Source: Acidimicrobiaceae bacterium
GTDB lineage: Bacteria; Actinomycetota; Acidimicrobiia; Acidimicrobiales; Ilumatobacteraceae
Length of the DNA stretch: 46,295 bases
Assembly (NCBI GenBank): GCA_003569125.1
Contig: BGOG01000017.1
Coordinates: 1 to 46,295, forward strand
Direction: 5' to 3'
The notes under the pieces are model-generated. The model saw only the letters and a list, made by a program, of their open reading frames with translations, made no database searches and was not told where the DNA came from. Shown here one piece after another: positions 7,599 to 15,503 of this stretch. Both the position numbers and the translations under genes were made by a program. Within the stretch, counting starts at the first letter, position 1. Each line of letters starts with the position of its first letter.

Positions 7599-9920
7599 CT
7601 ATATAACTGCAACCGAAACGGGAATTCCGTTTAGAACGCTCGTTCCAGACAGTGGGTCGAGCCGTTGTTCGTCGGTCAGAATATTTGAGTTCACGCCGGC
7701 ACGAGTTGAAGCGACTTTTGTTTTCGTACCGGGCATCGAGTGACCCCAACCGTGCGGCAAGCTCACGACTCCATCCCGAATTAGTTCGGTGATTTCAACG
7801 GGGGCATCAACACTTCCGACACGACTAGTGATGCGAACTGCAGAACCTTGCGTAATGCCAAGTCGTGTTGCATCATTTGGATTCATGTGCAGCGTGCAAC
7901 GTTCTTTGCCCTTGATCAGTACTTCAATATTGTGCAACCACGAATTATTTGATCGCAAATCTCGACGTCCGACGAGAGTCAATTGCGTCGAATCAATTTT
8001 TTCGTTACAAAAAACTTCAAGTCGCTTCAAATCGTCTATCAGTTGGGGCACGGCAAGTTCAATTTTGCCTGACTGCGTGCGCAAAATATTCGGCAAGCGA
8101 GGTTCGAGTGCGCCAAAGTCAATGCCATGCGGCGAGGCAATCAACTTGTCGAGAGTCAAACCATCTGGCACGGCACCAAAACCGTCACCGAATGGGCCGG
8201 TGCGCAGGAGAAAATCAAGAATTCGATCTGGTCCACGACGGCCCGCACCAGAAAGTTCGCTCATCAGTTCGTCACAATCACGACCAAAAATATTTGATGA
8301 AGAGTCTTTCGTCGCACTTTCAACAAATTTGGATATCACACGATCATCGATCGTCGACGGCAATGTTTCAATACCAAGACCAGAAACGATCGCCGACATT
8401 TTCGCGAGCACCTCCCATTCGTCCGGCTGGTTTGCCGATCTTGCCAAAACTGGTTTGCTGTAATTGGCGACATTGCGCACGGCAAATGTCAAAAGCGCCA
8501 AGTCATAGTGGCTGCGCTGCAAAGGTGACGGCACCGGCAAAATCACATCTGCGAATTTTGAAGTTTCATTCAGATAAATATCTACGCTGACCATGAACTC
8601 AAGATCGTCGAAAGACTTCGCGAGCCGTTCGCCATTGGGCGTTGACAAAATCGGGTTACCGCCGACAATTACCATTGCTCGCACTTGCCCATCACCTGGG
8701 GTCGAGATCTCTTCTGCCATTGCCGAGGCCGGATATTCGCCCAAAACCTCCGGGTGCTTGCTTACCCGTGAGTGTCCGCGCCCAGTGCGAAAGCCCTTGC
8801 CCGACCCGCCTGCGCCACGGGTGTTTGCGCTACCTGCGACCGGCAATGGAAACATCGCACCACCAACACGATCCAGGTTGCCCGTAAAAATATTTACGAC
8901 ATCCACTAGCCATGATGCTGTGGTGCCGAACCTAGTTGTGGTTGTACCGATTCGCCCATAAACGGCCGAAGAACTTGCGTCGCGCAATTCGTGAGCGATA
9001 CGACGAGTGGTTTGCGCATCAATGCCGGTCGTGGCGGCGACAAACTCTGGCGTGAACGGTTTCAGAGCCCGCACAACTTCGTCAACGCCACTGAGATAAG
9101 ACCCGAGGCGTTGATCCATAACTTCAAGCCCCTCGCCAGCGAGTGTGTTGGCGATTGCCGCTAGAAACAAGGCGTCAGTGCCCGGACGAATTGCTATCCA
9201 CTCGTCTGCGTGTTGTGCTGTTTTGCTTTTGCGCGGGTCGACCACGACTATTTTTCCCGATCGTGCTTGAACCGCTTCGAGTCGACCCGGAAAGTCTGGG
9301 GCGGTGCACAAACTTCCGTTTGAGTCGTATGGGTTCGCACCGAGAATCAACAAATATTGCGTGCGGTCCAAGTCGGGTACTGCCACGGTGCTGGGCGAGC
9401 CAAACAAATAGCCCGATGCAACCTGTTTTGGAACCTGGTCAACTGTTGACGCGCTGTAAATTTGACGCGAGCCGATTGATTTGAGCAACACGCTGTTGAA
9501 TGTCAATGACGATAAACCATGCGCACCGGGGTTTCCTAAATATGTGCCGATTGATTCACGACCGTGCTTGGTGATCACGCCATTGAGACCGGCGTCGACC
9601 GCGGCCCAGGCTTCATCCCAAGTTGCCTGAACGTGTACACCGTTTCGCTTGATCAGCGGCATCGACAACCGATCGGGGTCATAGTGCAACTGTTTTAACG
9701 TGCTGCCTTTGGGGCAAATAAAACCCTTCGAGAAAACATCTTGCATATCGCCACGAATGTGGGTCACTTCGTTGTCAACAACCGTTACCGCTAGGCCACA
9801 ACCCGCCTCGCAAAGTGGGCAGGTTCGAAACACGACTTGCTCGTCGGAAGTTTTGTTCAATTTTTTCGATGAGTCAATCGCGTTAGTCGACATAGGTGAG
9901 GTTGTAGATAATTGTGCCAT
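7599..9920 (-). CDS. Molybdopterin-dependent oxidoreductase (formate dehydrogenase/nitrate reductase superfamily)
   Basis: A 773-aa protein of the Mo-bisMGD family. Near residue 33 it has the [4Fe-4S] site CPLCEAGCG with the fourth Cys in GFICPKG. The cofactor-binding segments LLILGANPYDSNGS, IVVVDPRKSKTAQHADEW and a C-terminal molydopterin dinucleotide-binding domain (HMNPNDATRLGI) follow. At the place where a Cys, Sec or Ser normally coordinates molybdenum, the sequence reads TVDQVPKQVAS and has none of these. It resembles the actinobacterial Rv0197 type, of unknown substrate. ATG 9920 is chosen over an upstream TTG. It stands alone, divergent from the RibD-C gene. Confidence 0.85.
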   Translation of the reverse strand: MAQLSTTSPMSTNAIDSSKKLNKTSDEQVVFRTCPLCEAGCGLAVTVVDNEVTHIRGDMQDVFSKGFICPKGSTLKQLHYDPDRLSMPLIKRNGVHVQATWDEAWAAVDAGLNGVITKHGRESIGTYLGNPGAHGLSSLTFNSVLLKSIGSRQIYSASTVDQVPKQVASGYLFGSPSTVAVPDLDRTQYLLILGANPYDSNGSLCTAPDFPGRLEAVQARSGKIVVVDPRKSKTAQHADEWIAIRPGTDALFLAAIANTLAGEGLEVMDQRLGSYLSGVDEVVRALKPFTPEFVAATTGIDAQTTRRIAHELRDASSSAVYGRIGTTTTRFGTTASWLVDVVNIFTGNLDRVGGAMFPLPVAGSANTRGAGGSGKGFRTGRGHSRVSKHPEVLGEYPASAMAEEISTPGDGQVRAMVIVGGNPILSTPNGERLAKSFDDLEFMVSVDIYLNETSKFADVILPVPSPLQRSHYDLALLTFAVRNVANYSKPVLARSANQPDEWEVLAKMSAIVSGLGIETLPSTIDDRVISKFVESATKDSSSNIFGRDCDELMSELSGAGRRGPDRILDFLLRTGPFGDGFGAVPDGLTLDKLIASPHGIDFGALEPRLPNILRTQSGKIELAVPQLIDDLKRLEVFCNEKIDSTQLTLVGRRDLRSNNSWLHNIEVLIKGKERCTLHMNPNDATRLGITQGSAVRITSRVGSVDAPVEITELIRDGVVSLPHGWGHSMPGTKTKVASTRAGVNSNILTDEQRLDPLSGTSVLNGIPVSVAVI

Positions 9921-9979
9921 AGACCCTGACCAACCTCGCAATCTGAATTCGCGATATTTGATGGCTTAGGCTATGCGGC

Positions 9980-10666
9980 GTGCGCCAGTTGCTACCTAGT
10001 TTCAATAGTGATGTAAATCTTGGCGAGGCCTACGGAGTGGTCCGCCAGCGTCACGAGTCTGGGCGACCGACTATCGGGCTGTGCATGGTGATGAGCATCG
10101 ATGGCTCAACAGTCGTCGAAGGTCGGTCAACTTTGCTTTCAAACCCCACCGACCGAGATGTGATTATCGCCCTGAGGGCGGTGGCCGACACGATTGTTGT
10201 TGGCGCAGGAACGATTCGTGAACAGATGTACACGCCACCAAGCAAGCGAGGCCTCCGTGTTGGGGTCGTTACACGAACCGCGAATCTTGATTTTGACTCA
10301 CCCCTATTCAAGAGTGGCGCAGGGTTTTTGATCATGCCCCAAGACGCAAAAAAACCCGACTGCGGTTTTGAAATTGAAATAATTCAAGCAGGGCACGGCG
10401 ATGTTGATTTGCGCCAAGCAATGTCGCAGTTGCCCGGAGACTTTATTCAACTTGAAGGTGGGCCGATGCTCAATGCCTCGATGTTTGACGCCAACCTTGT
10501 CGACGAAATTAATTTGACGATCAGCCCAATGGTCACGGGTGCCGACAGCCCTCGGCTATCTAACGGTGCACCTGCTTTGCATCGCGACTACCAGGTTGCC
10601 CATATTCTTGAGCAAGATGGTTTTCTATTTATTCGTTACGTGCGAAAAACTAGTGCGAAAAACTAG
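9980..10666 (+). CDS. RibD C-terminal-domain (pyrimidine reductase-like) protein
   Basis: This 228-aa protein has a dihydrofolate-reductase-like RibD-C fold: the N-terminal PTIGLCMVMSIDGSTVVEG, the substrate-site ADTIVVGAGTIREQ, and the NADPH-site IQLEGGPMLNASMFDANLVDEI. In riboflavin synthesis this domain reduces the ribosyl side chain of the deaminated pyrimidine. Here the deaminase half is missing, as in stand-alone actinobacterial paralogs (Rv2671 type). It could be a riboflavin enzyme or an alternative pteridine reductase. The start is GTG, because the nearby ATG at 9973 is out of frame. It converges with nrdR. Confidence 0.85.
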   Translation: MRQLLPSFNSDVNLGEAYGVVRQRHESGRPTIGLCMVMSIDGSTVVEGRSTLLSNPTDRDVIIALRAVADTIVVGAGTIREQMYTPPSKRGLRVGVVTRTANLDFDSPLFKSGAGFLIMPQDAKKPDCGFEIEIIQAGHGDVDLRQAMSQLPGDFIQLEGGPMLNASMFDANLVDEINLTISPMVTGADSPRLSNGAPALHRDYQVAHILEQDGFLFIRYVRKTSAKN

Positions 10667-10684
10667 CTAGTTAACTAGCAACTA
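10642..10684. repeat. CTAG-rich repeat and palindrome between convergent genes
   Basis: A 12-nt direct repeat GCGAAAAACTAG occurs at 10642-10653 and 10655-10666. It runs into a perfect 14-bp palindrome GCTAGTTAACTAGC (10666-10679) and another CTAG. The element covers the stop codons of both convergent genes and may act as a bidirectional terminator. Confidence 0.5.
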
Positions 10685-11140
10685 GCCGCGCGTATCTTTT
10701 TCGAGCAACGCAAGTTCGCGCTTGAAGTCAGCAGCAGCATCAAAGTTTTTATACACACTGGCGAATCGCATATAGGTGACTTCGTCAATGTGGCGCAGTT
10801 GATTGAGCACGGCGTGCCCAACTTGATTGCTCGTCACGTCATCGCCTGTTAATCGCATGTCATCTTCGACACGCTCGGCGATTTCTATCAAAACAGAATC
10901 TTCAACAGGCCGACCCTTTGCTGCCGACTGTAGACCGCTGATGATTTTGGCTCGGTCAAAAAGCTGTTTGTCGCCCGTGCGCTTGACCACATAAAGTGGA
11001 ACTTCTTCGAGACGCTCGTAGGTCGTGAAACGGTAGCCACACTTCAAACACGAGCGACGTCGACGGATTGAACTGCCTTCTTCTGATACCCGCGAATCAA
11101 TAACCTTGGTATCTTCGCAACTGCAACTGACGCATTTCAC
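10682..11140 (-). CDS. nrdR: Transcriptional repressor NrdR
   Basis: NrdR represses ribonucleotide reductase genes when ATP/dATP occupy its ATP-cone. With a GTG start at 11140 the protein is 152 aa and its zinc ribbon cysteines fall at 3, 6, 31 and 34, the canonical spacing; this decides the start over an in-frame ATG at 11158. The ribbon is followed by IRRRRSCLKCGYRFTTYERLE and the ATP-cone (VKRTGDKQLFDRAKIISGL, then MRFASVYKNF). It follows the LysM gene closely. Its evident target in this window is nrdJ, which has two matching boxes upstream. Confidence 0.95.
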   Translation of the reverse strand: MKCVSCSCEDTKVIDSRVSEEGSSIRRRRSCLKCGYRFTTYERLEEVPLYVVKRTGDKQLFDRAKIISGLQSAAKGRPVEDSVLIEIAERVEDDMRLTGDDVTSNQVGHAVLNQLRHIDEVTYMRFASVYKNFDAAADFKRELALLEKDTRG

Positions 11141-11174
11141 CCAACCAACATTAGTCATTTGAGCAAAACCAAAC

Positions 11175-11519
11175 TTACGGTAAAAGAATTTTCTGACCTG
11201 GGGTAACTGTGCCACCGTTGATGATCACAAGTTGATCGACAAGCAGCGTGATGTTGCCATACGGGTCAACTCGTTGTGCGATTGACCACATTGTGTCGCC
11301 GGTTAGGGCAACAACATATTTTTGAGCGACAACACTGACCACTTCACCTTGCTCGGCGGCTACCGATGTATCGGGCAAAATGAAACTTAGAGCCAGAGCG
11401 AACGTCAAGAAAGCCAAGGCGATAACCGCTCGACGACGCCGATAAGTGCTCATGGATACACGCTTTCGCGAGTGGCTTTGTCTGCTGGCTGCGAACTGAT
11501 TGTCGATTGCAATAGACAT
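11175..11519 (-). CDS. LysM-domain membrane/secreted protein
   Basis: A 114-aa protein with a basic N-terminus, one hydrophobic signal/anchor helix (AVIALAFLTFALALSFILP, about residues 31-49) and a C-terminal LysM domain (YVVALTGDTMWSIAQRVDP ... LVIINGGTVTPGQKILLP). LysM binds peptidoglycan, so it probably sits in the cell wall. The start is supported by a GAGG ribosome binding site 6 bases upstream. In actinobacteria a gene of this kind commonly sits between lexA and nrdR. It is divergent from lexA and shares its 5' region. Confidence 0.88.
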   Translation of the reverse strand: MSIAIDNQFAASRQSHSRKRVSMSTYRRRRAVIALAFLTFALALSFILPDTSVAAEQGEVVSVVAQKYVVALTGDTMWSIAQRVDPYGNITLLVDQLVIINGGTVTPGQKILLP

Positions 11520-11622
11520 TTTTCCTCTTTCGTTGTATTGAGTTCTCGGATGTGTAATTCGTATGTGTGAATAGCTCTTACTTCTAGGTACTTGTTAATA
11601 AATCGCTTGGTATCCACCATAG

Positions 11623-11636
11623 CGAACGGGTGTTCG
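11623..11636. promoter_or_regulatory. SOS box 1 (LexA operator)
   Basis: CGAACGGGTGTTCG has the actinobacterial SOS core GAAC-N4-GTTC with flanking C/G. It lies in the intergenic region between lexA and the divergent LysM-nrdR genes. Confidence 0.85.
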
Positions 11637-11653
11637 TAGTTAAGCGATACCCA

Positions 11654-11667
11654 CGAACAAGTGTTCT
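11654..11667. promoter_or_regulatory. SOS box 2 (LexA operator)
   Basis: CGAACAAGTGTTCT contains a perfect GAAC-N4-GTTC core, 31 bp (three helical turns) from box 1. It overlaps a GTG that would otherwise be a possible upstream lexA start, which argues for the ATG at 11715. Confidence 0.8.
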
Positions 11668-11668
11668 A

Positions 11669-11682
11669 CGAACAGGTGTTTG
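11669..11682. promoter_or_regulatory. SOS box 3, imperfect
   Basis: CGAACAGGTGTTTG differs from the SOS core at one position (GTTT instead of GTTC). It starts 15 bp after box 2, so it would make a third LexA contact in the lexA promoter. Confidence 0.55.
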
Positions 11683-11714
11683 ACTTTAAGGGCGAACGGG
11701 CGTACGCTTCACGT

Positions 11715-12394
11715 ATGACCTCAAACACAGAACCCAGGCCCATCACTTCGGCCTTATCGCAAGCCAAAAACAACACCCTGACCGAGCGCCAGCGAGGCAT
11801 CCTCGACTTCATTGTCACCAATATGCGTGAGCGTGGATACCCGCCATCGGTGCGAGAAATTGGTGAAGCGGTTGGCCTGAGTTCGTCAGCCACAGTGCAT
11901 AACCATCTGGCTGCTCTTCAAAAACTTGGCTATTTGCGTCGTGACCCGACCAAGCCGCGAGCGATCGAAGTGCGCTACGAAGCCTCGAGCGGCGTCGCCA
12001 TGGAGCACCGACCAACCAAACATGTGCCACTCGTTGGCGATGTGGCCGCGGGCGTAAATGTTTTGGCGCAAGAAAATGTCGAAGAACTCGTGCCACTGCC
12101 GATGGATTTCACCGGCGACGGCGAATTGTTTATGTTGCGCGTGCGCGGAGAATCAATGATTGAGGCTGGCATCTTGAACGGCGACTTTGTCGTGTGCAAC
12201 TCGCAAGCAACTGCCAACAACGGTGACATCGTCATTGCCGGCATTCCGGGCGATGAAGCGACGATCAAGACATTTACACGCAGTGGCAATCGCGTCACTT
12301 GACGCCATCAAACTCGGCGATGCAACCGATGGTTTTTGAAAATGGCGAGGTCACGATCTACGGAAAGTTAGTTACCGTTTTACGCCGTTTATAG
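11715..12394 (+). CDS. lexA: SOS repressor LexA (one frameshift near the C-terminus)
   Basis: LexA represses DNA-damage genes and cleaves itself when stimulated by RecA. Numbered from the ATG at 11715, the winged helix covers about 22-86 (PPSVREIGEAVGLSSSATVH). The cleavage site is Ala112-Gly113, and the catalytic pair is Ser147 (RGESM) and Lys185 (EATIKTF). The frame stops early at 12300-12302 after NRVT. Adding one T to the pair at 12299-12300 restores LTPSNSAMQPMVFENG and onward to a TAG at 12392-12394, the expected LexA end. Three SOS boxes upstream indicate autoregulation. The defect is most likely a base-calling error. Confidence 0.95.
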
Positions 12395-12439
12395 AAATTC
12401 TCGTTTGACCAGACCTTTGATAACGAGTAAGTTGCGAAA

Positions 12440-13540
12440 ATGACGAAGGTTGATCCTGATAAATTAAAACTTTTTTCGTTCTTGTTGTTCACCAAACTTG
12501 AAGGTGCAGTTACATCGGCGATGGTGCATCTTGGCGATCATCTCGGCATTTATCGCGCGATGGCTGCCGCAAACTCGCCGATGACCTCTGCCCAACTTGC
12601 GCACGCAACCCAATTGAACGAGCGATGGATACGCGAATGGGCGTATAACCAAGCCGCGGCGAAAATCATTTCGACGATCAACAACCCATCTGACTCGCCA
12701 ACGATCGAAGATGACACATTCTTTTTATCTCCAGAGCAGACTGCGGTGCTGGCATCAGATGATCACCCGGCTTTCGGAATGGGAATGTTTCATGGTCTTC
12801 CACAAACAATGGATTCTCTCAATCACCTACCCGAAAGTTTTCGTTCAGGTATCGGTCGCAACTATGACAGCAAAGGTGCGCAAGGAGCAGTCTCAATTGA
12901 ACGGAGTTTCGAACCGTGGTCAAGGGCTAATTTGATCTCGGCAGTGCTGCCGAAGCTAGATGGAGTCACGGAAGTTCTGTACAAAGGAGCACAGGTCGCC
13001 GATATTGGTTGCGGTGCTGGTGGCGCAGTGTTGCTGATGGGCAAAGAGTTTCCAAATAGCAAATTCGTCGGCTATGACATCAGTAAATATGCACTTGCTC
13101 GCGCCGCCGAAAAACTTCAGGCTTCAAAAATCACAAACGCAACTTTCACCGATCCGCGTGATCAGCCGATGCCAACGGACAACAGCATTGACTTGATCAC
13201 TACTTTTGATTGCATTCATGACATGACACATCCGCAACAAATGATGCAGTCAATCCGTCAAGCAATTACTAACGATGGTACGTGGTTACTCGTTGATATC
13301 AAGGCGCACGATTCTTTTACGATGAATGCGACCAAGAATCCAATGGCGGCGCTGCTCTACGGGGTGAGCGTGATGTCTTGTATGTCGTCTTCGATGTCGC
13401 AGCCAGGCGGCGCGGGTCTCGGAACTCTCGGCCTTTCTGCCAAAACAGCCGAGCAGATGGCAAAGTCAGCAGGCTTTTCGCGCTTTCGCAGACTAGAAGT
13501 AGAACATGCGGTGAATGCGTTCTACGAAATACGTCCGTAA
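12440..13540 (+). CDS. SAM-dependent methyltransferase with N-terminal winged helix
   Basis: This 366-aa protein starts with a helical/winged-helix region of about 100 residues (AMVHLGDHLGIYRAMAA ... LNERWIREW), typical of O-methyltransferases that dimerise. The class I SAM domain follows, with motif I VADIGCGAGGAVLLM near residue 190 and acidic motif II FVGYDIS. A late segment DLITTFDCIHDMTHP fits motif IV. The substrate is not recognisable. It stands alone after lexA and converges with the sulfatase-like gene. Similar multi-domain methyltransferases are common in actinobacterial secondary and lipid metabolism. Confidence 0.8.
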   Translation: MTKVDPDKLKLFSFLLFTKLEGAVTSAMVHLGDHLGIYRAMAAANSPMTSAQLAHATQLNERWIREWAYNQAAAKIISTINNPSDSPTIEDDTFFLSPEQTAVLASDDHPAFGMGMFHGLPQTMDSLNHLPESFRSGIGRNYDSKGAQGAVSIERSFEPWSRANLISAVLPKLDGVTEVLYKGAQVADIGCGAGGAVLLMGKEFPNSKFVGYDISKYALARAAEKLQASKITNATFTDPRDQPMPTDNSIDLITTFDCIHDMTHPQQMMQSIRQAITNDGTWLLVDIKAHDSFTMNATKNPMAALLYGVSVMSCMSSSMSQPGGAGLGTLGLSAKTAEQMAKSAGFSRFRRLEVEHAVNAFYEIRP

Positions 13541-13551
13541 GTTTTTTGCTT

Positions 13552-13616
13552 CGGCTCGACGATCGCCAAGCCAGTCGAAAAATTACGGCTCGACGATCGC
13601 AAAGCCTGTCAAAAAC
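13552..13616. repeat. Imperfect 31-bp tandem duplication at the 3' end of the alkylsulfatase gene
   Basis: Positions 13552-13582 repeat 13586-13616 with four mismatches, at a period of 34. The second copy encodes the last residues of the sulfatase-like protein (FAIVEP-stop). The first copy lies beyond its stop codon and would encode almost the same residues, so it is a duplicated gene tail. Confidence 0.7.
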
Positions 13617-15487
13617 TTGTCGAGATTGCCAAAAATAGTCAGCAATGCACCTGCATCACCATCAATTGTGACCGCACCTTTTTGTAACTCATCGACAAAT
13701 GTTGTCGTCTGAGCAATCACCTCTAAAAATAGATCTCGGGAAATTTTAATTGTTGCTGCGGCATCGGCGTCGTGTCGACCTTGCGTTGCATAGACAGTTC
13801 TGTGCGAAAGCCCGAGTATCCACTTCTCATCGGGCGTGCCAGCCATGTCGGTAAACAACCAGTTCACGCATAGCGATAATCCGCCAATATTCTCAGAAAT
13901 TATTCGAAGGCCAAGTGTGTCGAACACCTGATCTATTGCCATCGCCTTGATCAGACTTCTGGCCCGAACTCGTGCCTCGGCACTTTGCGGTGGGCCGTTG
14001 CGCAATTCTTGCGCACCCATTAAATACGAGTTACGAAATGTCGATGACTCGGCTTGATACCCGAGTTGCTCGAGTGCATCGGCTTGTAAGTTGCGCGCCC
14101 GCACATTGGCTGGCTCAGCGAATACTGCGTGGTTTACAAGTTCGGCGACCCAGCGGTAGTCGCCGTCGTCAAATGCCTGTTGAGCCACATCTAGTAGCGC
14201 ATCGATCCCACCAGCAAGCGCTACATATTTAGTGCCAGCCTGAGACGGTGGAAGTTTGTTCAAATTAGCCGGGTTGCCGTCATACCAACTCAGATAGCGC
14301 TGATAAACAGCCTTGACGTTGTGTACGAGATCGCCATAAAACCCACGAGTGTGCTCTTGCGCCAAAAACTCATCAGGCAATACGAGAAGTTCGGCGATTT
14401 CTAGCGCAGTCATACCGTGATTTGCAAAACGCATCGTCTGATCGTGGATCCAACGATACAGGTCGCGTTGCAAAGTTAGAAACTCTCGCACATCTTGACG
14501 ACCCCATCGTGGCCAGTTGTGCGACGTAAAAAGAACATCGGTTTTATCGGCGAAAAGCTCGATGCTTTCATTGATGTATTTCGACCAGTTCAAAGCGTTG
14601 CGAACCAGCGCACCTCGAATTGGTACCAAGTTATGCATCGTGTGCGAGCAATTTTCGGCCATGCATAACCAGCCGTGATCTGGAAAAAAGAAATTCATCT
14701 CAGCAGGGGCTTCAGTTTCAGGGGTGAGCTGAAAAATAATTCGCACGCCATCAACGACCAGTTCTTCGCCCGTGTACGTGATATCTCGAGTCGGCGCCAA
14801 CAATGATGGCGCTGCCGTTGGCACCGAATTGCCGAGCCCACAGTCAACATGGCCTTGCGGACTCGGCGGCAACAATCGACCGAATTGATATGTCGCTCGC
14901 CTGCTCATCGCTGGGCCGGCGATTACATTTTCGGCAATCGCCTCATGCAAGAAGCCGACGGGTGCAATTATCTGACACTTGCCAGATTCAACATCTGACT
15001 TGCTCGTTACACCCAAGACACCACCGAAATGGTCGGCGTGCGAATGCGTATAAATAACGGCCGTCACGGGTCGCCGCTCAATATGTTGTGACAACAAATC
15101 AAAAGATGCTTTGGCTGTGCTGTCGGCCGTGAGCGGATCAATAACAATCCAGCCAGTTGCGCCTTTGATGAAAGTTATGTTCGAAATGTCGTAGCCGCGC
15201 ACTTGCCAAATATCTTTCGCAACTTCAAACAGTCCATGATGTGCGTTGAGTTTGGCATGCCGCCACAGATGCGGATTTACAGTGTCTGGGCATTCTCGAT
15301 CATCACGCAAAAAATCGTAAGCCCCCGTGTCAACAACCTGCCGACCACGCTCATCGTCGATTTGCGGTTCGGTCCGTGCCGCGATGAAGCCGCGACGAAC
15401 ACGCTCGAGATCTTGCGGGTCGAAATCACGACCAAGGGGTCGTGCATTAATAGTTTTCGTGATCGGGGTTGCTGATTTTGGATTCAC
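13583..15487 (-). CDS. Alkyl sulfatase-like metallo-beta-lactamase-fold hydrolase (SdsA1/BDS1 family)
   Basis: The zinc-binding motif THSHADHFGG (His148, His150, Asp152, His153 with the GTG start) and the family's central helical dimerisation region are clear. A C-terminal SCP2-like domain follows (DMAGTPDEKWILGLSHR ... VTIDGDAGALL). SdsA1-type enzymes hydrolyse alkyl sulfate esters to alcohol and sulfate. The protein has 634 aa from GTG 15487, in line with the family; a longer frame to 15601 would overlap the upstream gene by about 100 bp and adds unrelated sequence. It follows the CrtC-like gene by 16 bp, so the two are likely one operon. No Sec signal was seen. Confidence 0.88.
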   Translation of the reverse strand: MNPKSATPITKTINARPLGRDFDPQDLERVRRGFIAARTEPQIDDERGRQVVDTGAYDFLRDDRECPDTVNPHLWRHAKLNAHHGLFEVAKDIWQVRGYDISNITFIKGATGWIVIDPLTADSTAKASFDLLSQHIERRPVTAVIYTHSHADHFGGVLGVTSKSDVESGKCQIIAPVGFLHEAIAENVIAGPAMSRRATYQFGRLLPPSPQGHVDCGLGNSVPTAAPSLLAPTRDITYTGEELVVDGVRIIFQLTPETEAPAEMNFFFPDHGWLCMAENCSHTMHNLVPIRGALVRNALNWSKYINESIELFADKTDVLFTSHNWPRWGRQDVREFLTLQRDLYRWIHDQTMRFANHGMTALEIAELLVLPDEFLAQEHTRGFYGDLVHNVKAVYQRYLSWYDGNPANLNKLPPSQAGTKYVALAGGIDALLDVAQQAFDDGDYRWVAELVNHAVFAEPANVRARNLQADALEQLGYQAESSTFRNSYLMGAQELRNGPPQSAEARVRARSLIKAMAIDQVFDTLGLRIISENIGGLSLCVNWLFTDMAGTPDEKWILGLSHRTVYATQGRHDADAAATIKISRDLFLEVIAQTTTFVDELQKGAVTIDGDAGALLTIFGNLDKFLTGFAIVEP

Positions 15488-15503
15488 GAAATTATTGCCG
15501 AAC

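Noticed and set aside
7789-8590. Long plus-strand open frames of 213-224 codons
   Set aside because: They are antisense to the molybdoenzyme gene, which carries clear motifs; the antisense translations show none.
11661-11714. N-terminal extension of LexA from GTG 11661
   Set aside because: The GTG lies inside a perfect SOS box and the extra residues are not LexA-like. ATG 11715 is used.
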